A DNA stretch of 9,643 nucleotides. Source: Anaerocolumna sp. GTDB lineage: Bacteria > Bacillota > Clostridia > Lachnospirales > Lachnospiraceae. The translations under genes and the position numbers were made by a program. The stretch is from the NCBI GenBank assembly GCA_029256035.1, contig JAQSYR010000091.1, positions 1-9,643 of the forward strand. Direction: 5' to 3'. The notes beneath the pieces were generated by a model. The model ran no database searches, was not told the DNA's origin, and was given only the letters and a program-made list of their open reading frames with translations. Each line of letters starts with the position of its first letter. Position 1 is the first letter of the stretch. Positions 1-5,784 of the stretch are shown here, piece by piece.

Positions 1-3000
1 GTTTTTACATAATCAGTGACATCAAGTACATATTCTTTTACAATGCTTGCTCCAGAACTATCTCTTTCATCAATAAATGTAATACTACCAAGATAAGTTA
101 CTCCTTCACCAGCAATTTTAGAATCTGTTGTCATATGGTTTGGTGAGTTATTCCAGGTAATGCCTGTCTGGGTCCAATTGTCATCGGTTATTCCATACAG
201 ATTATAAGTTGCAACTCCAGGGGATGTTTCCGTAACTGTACCAAAATTAGCGTTTAATTTAATTGCTGCTCCACTAACAACGGAGGTTGTGCTTAGTAAC
301 CCTTCGGTATTAAATTTTAGGTAAGCAATGCGGGATGTGCTTCCAGTGCCGCTGCGTTTTGGTTTTAAATTGTCATTTAATGTCCATGGAGTGTCCGGAG
401 TTGCTTTATCAACAACTGCATTTTCTGCTGCTAAAACAGTAATTGTTTCTGAAACAGGAGGAGGGTTGTTTCCTTCTACTGTATTCACATAATTTTCCAC
501 CAGATTATCCCTGATATCATTATCTGTAACCACAATATTTGTACCTGCAGTTATTTTAACACCATTGGTATTTCCATAGATAGCATTGCCTGTAATAAGT
601 ACATTGTCAGGATCACCTGCACCATTTCCATTAGAATCACCTGGATCATGTTCAATTACAATACCCCAGAAGTTCTCGCCTGTATTATTATAGATCTGAT
701 TGCCTCTGATTACTGTACCTGGAGCATTCTGAAGGTAAATTCCTTTACCATTTGATACTGTGCTGTTTATGATTGTATTATTCTCAATAATTGTATCCGG
801 TGAACCAAGATGAATCTTAATGCCCTCTCGGCTGTTAATGATGGTATTATTATGGATATAATTATCGGGACCTGACTTGTCATGAGTAGAACCTGTGTTA
901 CCTGCAGCAATACCAGCACCAGTTGTAACATCTGTAATTGTATTGCCATAGATTTCATTTAAATATTCGTCTTCTCCATGTAAATCAATTGCATCTAATT
1001 TCGTTGCATATAATTGATTATTACGAATTAAATTATTATGGGCATAATACTGTAAAATAAATCCATGTCGAATGTATGGACCCTCAAATACAGAGTCTTC
1101 TATCAGATTATATCTGGAATCATTAAGATAACCTTTTCGATCCACTCCTGCTGCTGCGCCCTGAATTGTAACGCCATAACCTGCGCCACCTCCTCCAAGG
1201 TCAGTTGCATTCTTAATTAGGATTCTGCGCACTACAACGTCATGACTGCTTGCAATACGGATACCAATTCGCTGGAATCTTTCTACTGTTACATCTTCTA
1301 TGGTTATATATCTAGACGGTACATTGGATAAATCCTGAATATAGATACCATATAAAGGCCCGCCGGCATCTGGATTATTGGTTGTATGTTCCGTTGTAAA
1401 TGGACCATCAAAAGTTGAGGTAATGGTCATATTTCGAATTGCAATATTCTCAAGACCGGTTACTCTTAACACTTTTGTGCTTTGGGTATCATTTAGTTCC
1501 TCAGAGAAATTAGAAACTAGTAAGACACCATTCTGACTCTCACCTCTTAAGTTGACACCGGATTTTAATATCAGGTGGGAGGTAGTTTCAGAGGATGTAT
1601 TCAGATTATATACACCATTTGGGAAGTATACTTCATCACCTGGTTTTGCTGCATTAATTGCATTCTGAATTGCAAGGCGGTCATCATTTCCATTATCTGC
1701 AACATCCGTACCGTAATTAGCAACATTAATTGTAACTCCGGTTACCTGATTAGGAGTATGTATCTCATGAACTGTACCATCCGGATTAATAAATCCCGGT
1801 TGCGTATAGGTTACTTCAACAGGTTCTGTAGGAGTTTCCGTCCCAGTGTCAGCACGGTCCATTGGCACAAGTATAGGTCCAATCTCGTTTGGTGCATAAA
1901 TTTGTACCTCATAAAAACTATTCCAACCCTTTATAAATACATCTTCTGTTAAGCTATAATAACCATATCCAACAATTCTTACATAGCGGGCCATAACAGG
2001 ATTCAAAGGATAAGCTTCCATTCCTTTTGTTGTTCCACTGGTCATTCCACTATATACGGATTGCCAGTCTGCACCATTAGAAGAAACCTGAATATCAATT
2101 TTGGATCTTCTTTGATCTCCATTATTAACTGCAATTGCCATATAACCTACTTCTTTTTCTTCTCCCAGGTCAAATTGTATCCATTGACCATCCGTTGGTG
2201 AAGCGCTTAGGGATGCCCACCTGGTTGTCATATCCCAGTCAATGGCATTCTCTGGAATATTGCCGTCATTTAAGCTGTCAGAAACAGCACTTACTTCGTA
2301 AGGTCCAAAATTAAATGGAATTACAATAGCGCCTGCTGGATGAGGTGCATAAACCCGTACTTCCGTAAAACTGGTCCATCCCTTTACAAAAGAACCATCG
2401 GTTAGACTGTAATAGCCATAACCTAGTATTCTTACATATCTTGCAGATTGTGTCTCATTAAATGAATATGGTTCTAAGTCAGCATTGGTGCCACTACTCA
2501 TTCCACTAAATACAGTGGTCCAATTAACGCCATCCATTGATACCTGAATATCAAGTTTTGTCTTTCTCTGGTCTCCATTATAATTTGCAATTCCCAGATA
2601 ACCAACTTCTTTTACCTCTCCAAGGTCATACTGAATCCATTGTGCATGTTCAGGAGTCAAACTTAAGGATGCCCATCTGGTTGTTAAATCTCCATCCATG
2701 GTATCTTCTGGTGGTGTACCTGAATTCTCACTATCTGAAACTGCAACAATACCCAATTCTATTGGTTGCTGAAATGGTTCCGCTGGAGCATTAGGGTCAA
2801 ATATCTGCAATGCTTCTGCTTCCATTCCTCCATTGCTATTGGGATCAAAACTGCTGTCTGTTGTAATCATTAATTTATCTACTTTTACTCCAGTATCTTC
2901 CTTTGCATAAATTCGCAGGGTGTTAACTCCTGCTTCTAACGTTACTCCACCAGCGGAAATAAAGTTAAGATCTGATGAAAAAGTAAGATCCTGAATCTCC

Positions 3001-3539
3001 GTTGTCGCATTCCATCCGTACCCAATACTTCCCTGCACATCTGCAATCCCTGACATCCATAAATAAAATATGCCGGATTCTGCCAGTTCAATGGTATACT
3101 CTACGTAATCGCCATAGCCTCTTAATTTGTAGTTTTTATCTAATACAAACTGTCTCAGACGATTGGCATCGTTTAAATTAATCTTACCATCGCCGGTAAC
3201 GTCAGCTTTAGGATTGGTATTAAGGTCACCCTTAACCATGCTTTCAAGAATATCCACATCTTCCATTGTAATTATTCCGTCTCCACTTAAATCACCAAGG
3301 ATTTTAGTGAATACAACGGAACGATCTGAAGAAAACATGGTGTCCGTAACTGTTTGGGTAACCTCATCCACCTGCGTCATATAATTCTCTGCTTCCATAT
3401 AGGCTGGAAAGGATTCTACAATATATTTTATGGATGATTCCTCTGCCAATGCAGCAGGTACAGCACTATGTAAGAAAGAAATAATCATAGCGAGACAAAC
3501 AACAATACTTATAACTTTTTGCTTAAACCTTTTCTTCAT
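1..3539 (-). CDS. Secreted modular beta-helix protein with dockerin-like, two F5/8C and DNRLRE/CBM96-like domains (C-terminus beyond window)
   Basis: The frame is open from ATG 3539-3537 to the window edge (1179 codons, no stop). GGGAGGT lies just upstream of the ATG. Residues 1-32 are a signal peptide (KKRFKQK, hydrophobic core, cleavage after ALA). Residues 47-53 (YMEAENY) and about 140-233 (YGDYVEYTIEL to KLMITTD) look like two halves of one CBM6/35-like sandwich. Between them, residues 82-135 form two dockerin-type calcium loops (D83/S85/D87/D94 and D113/T115/D117/D124). Two F5/8C domains follow (267-399, 419-550). A Pectate_lyase_3-type parallel beta-helix runs from about 603 to 1020, with NVANYGT, NDDRLAIQNAI and VYFPNGVYNL at its start and many N-x-I repeats. 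From about 1030 a DNRLRE/CBM96-like domain has ITWNNSP and SRIAYLKF. It is probably an extracellular polysaccharide lyase, epimerase or glycan-binding protein. The substrate cannot be told from sequence. Confidence 0.9.
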   Translation of the reverse strand, partial: MKKRFKQKVISIVVCLAMIISFLHSAVPAALAEESSIKYIVESFPAYMEAENYMTQVDEVTQTVTDTMFSSDRSVVFTKILGDLSGDGIITMEDVDILESMVKGDLNTNPKADVTGDGKINLNDANRLRQFVLDKNYKLRGYGDYVEYTIELAESGIFYLWMSGIADVQGSIGYGWNATTEIQDLTFSSDLNFISAGGVTLEAGVNTLRIYAKEDTGVKVDKLMITTDSSFDPNSNGGMEAEALQIFDPNAPAEPFQQPIELGIVAVSDSENSGTPPEDTMDGDLTTRWASLSLTPEHAQWIQYDLGEVKEVGYLGIANYNGDQRKTKLDIQVSMDGVNWTTVFSGMSSGTNADLEPYSFNETQSARYVRILGYGYYSLTDGSFVKGWTSFTEVRVYAPHPAGAIVIPFNFGPYEVSAVSDSLNDGNIPENAIDWDMTTRWASLSASPTDGQWIQFDLGEEKEVGYMAIAVNNGDQRRSKIDIQVSSNGADWQSVYSGMTSGTTKGMEAYPLNPVMARYVRIVGYGYYSLTEDVFIKGWNSFYEVQIYAPNEIGPILVPMDRADTGTETPTEPVEVTYTQPGFINPDGTVHEIHTPNQVTGVTINVANYGTDVADNGNDDRLAIQNAINAAKPGDEVYFPNGVYNLNTSSETTSHLILKSGVNLRGESQNGVLLVSNFSEELNDTQSTKVLRVTGLENIAIRNMTITSTFDGPFTTEHTTNNPDAGGPLYGIYIQDLSNVPSRYITIEDVTVERFQRIGIRIASSHDVVVRRILIKNATDLGGGGAGYGVTIQGAAAGVDRKGYLNDSRYNLIEDSVFEGPYIRHGFILQYYAHNNLIRNNQLYATKLDAIDLHGEDEYLNEIYGNTITDVTTGAGIAAGNTGSTHDKSGPDNYIHNNTIINSREGIKIHLGSPDTIIENNTIINSTVSNGKGIYLQNAPGTVIRGNQIYNNTGENFWGIVIEHDPGDSNGNGAGDPDNVLITGNAIYGNTNGVKITAGTNIVVTDNDIRDNLVENYVNTVEGNNPPPVSETITVLAAENAVVDKATPDTPWTLNDNLKPKRSGTGSTSRIAYLKFNTEGLLSTTSVVSGAAIKLNANFGTVTETSPGVATYNLYGITDDNWTQTGITWNNSPNHMTTDSKIAGEGVTYLGSITFIDERDSSGASIVKEYVLDVTDYVK
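1890..2741 (-). repeat. Tandem duplication encoding two F5/8 type C domains
   Basis: The two discoidin-like domains (residues 267-399 and 419-550) align over about 132 positions with roughly 60% identity by my hand count. Both carry TTRWASLS, QWIQ[YF]DLGE, KEVGY, NGDQR, ARYVRI, GYGYYSLT and a KGW-x-SF motif. The duplication is also visible in the DNA as a direct repeat with a period of about 456 bp. F5/8C domains are usually carbohydrate or membrane-lipid binding jelly rolls, so two copies suggest avidity for a repetitive glycan. The second copy follows the first after a linker of about 19 residues. Confidence 0.85.
3130..3296 (-). other. Dockerin-like double calcium-loop module inside the secreted protein
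   Basis: Residues 82-137 of the secreted protein carry two copies of the D-x-[NST]-x-D-G-x-I-x-x-x-D loop, GDLSGDGIITMED and ADVTGDGKINLND, each followed by a short helix (VDILESMV and ANRLRQFV). In cellulosomal organisms such modules bind cohesins. In organisms without scaffoldins they occur as isolated modules of unclear role. Here the module sits near the N-terminus, after the signal peptide and before the ligand-binding domains, whereas cellulosomal dockerins are usually C-terminal. Confidence 0.8.
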
Positions 3540-3566
3540 CTTTTACCTCCCAATTATTTTAGCCTT

Positions 3567-3606
3567 AAAAACCCCACCTGTCATGTAACTTATCTACATG
3601 GTGTTA
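3567..3606 (-). terminator. Possible attenuator hairpin in the leader
   Basis: In the transcript, CATGTA (3600-3595) pairs perfectly with TACATG (3587-3582) across a 7-nt loop. CAC and GTG (3603-3601 and 3577-3575) can extend the stem across a bulge. GGGG and a run of five U (3571-3567) follow, as in an intrinsic terminator. An ACCCC further upstream (3677-3673) could compete for the GGGGU. The stem is short and AT-rich, so this is only a candidate. Confidence 0.35.
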
Positions 3607-3646
3607 TCTATTGGTATAAATATAATTAACCCATATACTTATGATT

Positions 3647-3657
3647 CTCCTCCTTTC
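3647..3657 (-). promoter_or_regulatory. Orphan Shine-Dalgarno (STAB-SD-like) element in the leader
   Basis: The minus strand reads GAAAGGAGGAG about 108 nt upstream of the start codon, with no usable gene behind it; the nearest ATG opens a two-codon frame (ATG GGT TAA). GAAAGGAGG is the core of the STAB-SD element known from Bacillus thuringiensis cry3A, where 30S subunit binding protects the mRNA 5' end. The role here is inferred from that resemblance. Confidence 0.45.
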
Positions 3658-3684
3658 TCCAAAAAGCATATCGGGGTAATTCTT

Positions 3685-3699
3685 AACAGGTTTCCTGTT
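3685..3699 (-). other. Small hairpin in the leader RNA
   Basis: AACAGG (3685-3690) and CCTGTT (3694-3699) are perfect reverse complements around three T bases on the plus strand, so the transcript would fold into a 6-bp stem with an AAA loop. It lies between the start-proximal dyad and the orphan Shine-Dalgarno element. Confidence 0.5.
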
Positions 3700-3706
3700 G
3701 TATCAG

Positions 3707-3730
3707 ATTATTACGTATATGCGTATTAAT
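3707..3730. promoter_or_regulatory. Inverted repeat just downstream of the -10 box (candidate operator or 5' stem-loop)
   Basis: ATTATTACG (3707-3715) and CGTATTAAT (3722-3730) form a dyad with 8 of 9 paired positions around TATATG. It would cover about +6 to +29 of the beta-helix transcript. That position suits a repressor roadblock or a stabilising 5' hairpin. No regulator family is recognised from the sequence. Confidence 0.5.
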
Positions 3731-3742
3731 TACGTTATTTTA

Positions 3743-3771
3743 ATTATAACATTTGATGTAAATTTTGTCCA
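3743..3771 (-). promoter_or_regulatory. Sigma-A promoter of the secreted beta-helix gene
   Basis: On the minus strand TGGACA (3771-3766), a 17-bp spacer and TATAAT (3748-3743) match the sigma-A consensus at 5/6 and 6/6. A TGT directly before the -10 box adds an extended -10 element. The predicted start near 3736 gives a leader of about 195 nt, unusually long for this window: the other promoters predict leaders of about 30-40 nt. Confidence 0.8.
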
Positions 3772-3865
3772 TCTTATTTTGGCAATTATTTTATACATAT
3801 TTTATATTTTCCAGTAAGTTTTTAACTATTTTTCGTCATAATCCTGATTTTCTTACGAATATTTT

Positions 3866-3885
3866 AATTGTGCCTAAACACAATT
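3866..3885. promoter_or_regulatory. Perfect inverted repeat, candidate operator
   Basis: AATTGTG (3866-3872) and CACAATT (3879-3885) are perfect 7-bp reverse complements around a 6-bp spacer. It lies between the divergent beta-helix and membrane-protein promoters, close upstream of the likely -10 box at 3909. It resembles a site for a dimeric helix-turn-helix regulator. It differs from the CRP and Rex sites, which have 8 bp between TGTG and CACA. Confidence 0.45.
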
Positions 3886-3932
3886 CATCAACTTCACGAA
3901 TCACAGGATATAATGTTTCGTGGAATCATGAA
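3884..3932 (+). promoter_or_regulatory. Likely promoter of the TIGR04086-type gene inside an extended dyad
   Basis: A perfect TATAAT stands at 3909-3914. No good -35 box lies at 16-18 bp; TTCATC at 3884 is a weak candidate at 19 bp. The -10 box is centred in a dyad: CACGAA/TTCGTG (3895-3900, 3917-3922) as inner arms and TTCAT/ATGAA (3884-3888, 3928-3932) as outer arms. A poor -35 with a flanking dyad suggests an activator- or repressor-controlled promoter. The leader would be about 80 nt. Confidence 0.4.
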
Positions 3933-4002
3933 ATCTGTCTATAGCAGAATATTTATATAACAAACATAATATATTACTATATATATAATTAGGAGGTTAT
4001 CC

Positions 4003-4377
4003 ATGGACAAAGTATTACACCGTAACTCCAAAGCTATTGTTATTTTAAAAATTCTGATTATTACTTACATAATTACAGGATTTTTATTATTACTTTTGTC
4101 CTTCTTAATGCTAAAACTGGATTTATCCAATGCAGTATTAAGTGGTGGTATTGTATTTACTTATATTCTGTCTTCTTTTATTGGCGGACTGTTACTAGGG
4201 AAAAAAGCAGAACAAAAGAGATTTTTATGGGGACTTGGCATGGGAGCAGTTTATTTTGTAATACTATTACTAATCTCTGTACTTGGTAATACTATGGCCG
4301 GTATTGATACAAATAGTATCTTTTCTTCCATGCTCATATGTCTATTTAGCGGAATGCTAGGAGGAATGATTAGTTAG
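4003..4377 (+). CDS. TIGR04086/DUF3792-type four-helix membrane protein
   Basis: This 124-residue protein is almost wholly hydrophobic. Four likely membrane helices lie at about 12-38, 43-66, 74-95 and 107-123, with short basic loops (GKKAEQKR at 66-73) and glycine-rich helix ends. The start is secure: AGGAGG at 3991-3996 lies 6 bp before the ATG. Size, helix spacing and the neighbouring yajC match the TIGR04086 family, small clostridial membrane proteins often encoded beside yajC and the SCIFF peptide genes. The function is unknown. A link to the Sec translocon or to peptide maturation is inference from gene neighbourhood only. The next gene follows 84 bp downstream with its own promoter. 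Confidence 0.8.
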   Translation: MDKVLHRNSKAIVILKILIITYIITGFLLLLLSFLMLKLDLSNAVLSGGIVFTYILSSFIGGLLLGKKAEQKRFLWGLGMGAVYFVILLLISVLGNTMAGIDTNSIFSSMLICLFSGMLGGMIS

Positions 4378-4389
4378 GCAGATTATCAG

Positions 4390-4418
4390 TTGTTATGATT
4401 TCATATTAATGGTATACT
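4390..4418 (+). promoter_or_regulatory. Sigma-A promoter of the PHP gene
   Basis: TTGTTA (4390-4395), a 17-bp spacer and TATACT (4413-4418) form a good sigma-A promoter in the 84-bp gap after the membrane-protein gene. A start near 4425 gives a leader of about 37 nt, ending in AAAGGGAG (4445-4452), 9 bp before the ATG at 4462. Confidence 0.75.
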
Positions 4419-4461
4419 ACACTAACATAGTAAAAGAACTTAAGAAAGGGAGTGTTTCCTT

Positions 4462-5337
4462 ATGAGATACATTGATTTGCACGTTCATTCAACTGCTTCC
4501 GATGGCTCCTATACTCCAGCTGAGGTAGTTGCTTTAGCTATCAAACAGGATTTAGCTGCATTTGCTTTAACAGATCATGATACAGTTGATGGCATACTAG
4601 AAGCACAAGAAGCTGTCTTGGCCATGGAAAATACCCATAAAAAAATTGAAGTTATACCTGGCACTGAATTATCCGTTGATTATAAGTCTAGGGATATTCA
4701 TATTCTGGGATTATTTATTGATCCTGGGAATCTTCTTTTTCGCCAGGCTTTAGAAACAGCGCGTGTTAAGCGTGATGAAAGAAATATTAAGATGGCAGAT
4801 AACCTTAACAAAGCTGGTATTGATATAACAGTAGAGAAAATGAGAGAAACAGATGGAAAATCAGTTTTAACAAGGGCTCATTTTGCTAAATTCATGGTCG
4901 CTCATGGTTATGTAAAATCAACCAAAGATGCTTTTACCAGGTTCTTAAATTCAGACAGCCCTTATTACGTTCCAAGGGAATATTTATCTCCGGAGGAGGC
5001 TATTGAGTTAATACATTCTGCTGGGGGACTTGCAATTTTAGCTCATCCACTTTTGTACAAATACAATCTTTTGCAGGTAGAAGAGTTAGTTAAGTATTTA
5101 TCAGAAAGAAATATTGACGGATTAGAAGCCATATACTCATCTAACACAGGATTTGACGAGGGAAGAATGCGGCATCTGGCTAATAAGTATAACCTCTTAA
5201 TTACAGGAGGTTCTGATTTTCATGGTGCTCTTAAACCTGATTTAAAGATTGGTGTTGGTAAAGGGAATCTAAAGATTCCCTACACTATAGTAGAAAGTTT
5301 GAAACAAGAGTTAGGTAGACGAAGTTCTATAAATTAA
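4462..5337 (+). CDS. PHP-domain phosphoesterase, YciV/RnaM (TrpH) family
   Basis: This 291-residue cytoplasmic protein spans a full PHP-domain metallohydrolase of the YciV/RnaM/TrpH family. Members hydrolyse 3',5'-bisphosphate nucleotides such as pAp and, in E. coli, trim short RNA 5' ends. Metal-binding motifs appear in order: DLHVHS (H7, H9), D14, TDHD (D38, H39), GTELS (E69), H80, TRAH (H140), LAHP (H195) and GGSDFH (D252, H254). All expected ligands are present and the length is typical, so it should be active. Residues 100-180 form the helical insert usual in this subfamily. The gene has its own promoter, and a terminator lies downstream before convergent yajC. Which substrate it prefers cannot be read from the sequence. 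Confidence 0.9.
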   Translation: MRYIDLHVHSTASDGSYTPAEVVALAIKQDLAAFALTDHDTVDGILEAQEAVLAMENTHKKIEVIPGTELSVDYKSRDIHILGLFIDPGNLLFRQALETARVKRDERNIKMADNLNKAGIDITVEKMRETDGKSVLTRAHFAKFMVAHGYVKSTKDAFTRFLNSDSPYYVPREYLSPEEAIELIHSAGGLAILAHPLLYKYNLLQVEELVKYLSERNIDGLEAIYSSNTGFDEGRMRHLANKYNLLITGGSDFHGALKPDLKIGVGKGNLKIPYTIVESLKQELGRRSSIN

Positions 5338-5363
5338 AGTAAAAATTAACCTTCTGGAATTCT

Positions 5364-5410
5364 TTTTTATGTCATAGGGAAGTTGGTCGAACTTTCTTAT
5401 GACATAAAAA
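5364..5410. repeat. 21-bp palindromic hairpin between convergent genes
   Basis: TTTTTATGTCATA (5364-5376) and TATGACATAAAAA (5398-5410) are perfect reverse complements. The arms extend inward to AAGTT/AACTT with two G-U-compatible positions, giving a 21-bp stem around a 5-nt GGTCG loop. It is longer and more AT-rich than a typical intrinsic terminator stem and has no T-run after it on the plus strand. It could be a dispersed intergenic palindrome or an extra terminator arm. Confidence 0.7.
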
Positions 5411-5412
5411 GT

Positions 5413-5457
5413 GTTGCCGTAAATCAATTATCTATTAGATAATAGAAATACGGCAAC
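5413..5457. terminator. Bidirectional intrinsic terminator between the PHP gene and yajC
   Basis: GTTGCCGTA (5413-5421) and TACGGCAAC (5449-5457) form a perfect 9-bp GC-rich stem. An inner 7-bp stem, ATTATCT/AGATAAT, tops it. On the plus strand CTTTT follows; on the minus strand ACTTTTT follows. It therefore can end both the PHP transcript and the tgt-yajC transcript. Confidence 0.8.
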
Positions 5458-5507
5458 CTTTTAAAGTTTAAGCTTGTATTTAAAATCTTATAATCTTTTT
5501 TTATAAA

Positions 5508-5747
5508 TTATTTATCTGTTTCAGCTGATGATGGCTTTTCAATTTCTATTATAGCAGATTTTTTCATTGGAATGCGGCAATTTTTATTATTACCAAATTC
5601 AACAATAACTACTTCTTCCATAATATCAATCTTTTGGGGACGGATTATCATAAAGTAAAACAGTAATGCCATAGCGCCAATCCAGACAATCATGAGTCCT
5701 GTTGATGCTGGATCTGTAGATGTTGCTAAAAAAATAAGATTATTCAT
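5508..5747 (-). CDS. yajC: Shortened YajC, Sec translocon accessory subunit
   Basis: YajC is a small single-pass membrane protein that joins SecDF in the Sec translocon. The N-terminus, the membrane helix (about residues 17-35) and the hallmark FYFMIIRPQK motif are present, as is the final strand region (EVVIVEFGNN to KSAIIEIE). The usual basic helix and the GD-x-V-x-T-x-GG-x-x-G segment between them are missing: K39 runs directly into IDIMEE. At 79 residues it is about 30 short of the common 85-115. The frame is kept, so this looks like an in-frame internal deletion. AGGAGGAC lies just before the ATG. It follows tgt by 37 bp and ends the operon at the terminator; secD/secF do not follow, unlike many clostridial loci. 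It may be partly or wholly non-functional. Confidence 0.85.
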   Translation of the reverse strand: MNNLIFLATSTDPASTGLMIVWIGAMALLFYFMIIRPQKIDIMEEVVIVEFGNNKNCRIPMKKSAIIEIEKPSSAETDK

Positions 5748-5784
5748 TGTAAGTCCTCCTAAAATATTAGTTCATTTTTATTTA

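Larger units (their letters stand above)
3540..4002. other. Divergent control region without a gene
   Basis: These 463 bp separate the secreted beta-helix gene from the membrane-protein gene. The minus-strand half (3540-3771) is the promoter and long leader of the beta-helix gene. The plus-strand half (3860-4002) holds two dyads, a TATAAT and the AGGAGG ribosome site. The part 3772-3860 is AT-rich, and I see nothing definite in it. No reading frame with a convincing ribosome site was found on either strand. Confidence 0.6.

Noticed and set aside
1575..1952. Open frame of 125 codons on the plus strand
   Set aside because: It is antisense to the beta-helix and F5/8C coding region, which shows clear domain motifs; no ribosome site of note, and its composition is that of a reverse-strand shadow.
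3130..3296. Evidence for a cellulosome
   Set aside because: A single N-terminal dockerin-like module without any cohesin or scaffoldin in the window is not enough.
3625..3640. Tiny upstream ORF after the orphan ribosome site
   Set aside because: The only ATG gives two codons before a stop and its spacing of about 14 nt is too long.
3540..3740. Cyclic-di-GMP riboswitch in the leader of the beta-helix gene
   Set aside because: The conserved core elements of class I and class II c-di-GMP riboswitches are not visible, although the GGDEF-EAL gene nearby made it tempting.
3866..3885. CRP or Rex binding site
   Set aside because: The spacing between TGTG and CACA is 6 bp, not 8 bp, so it does not match either consensus.
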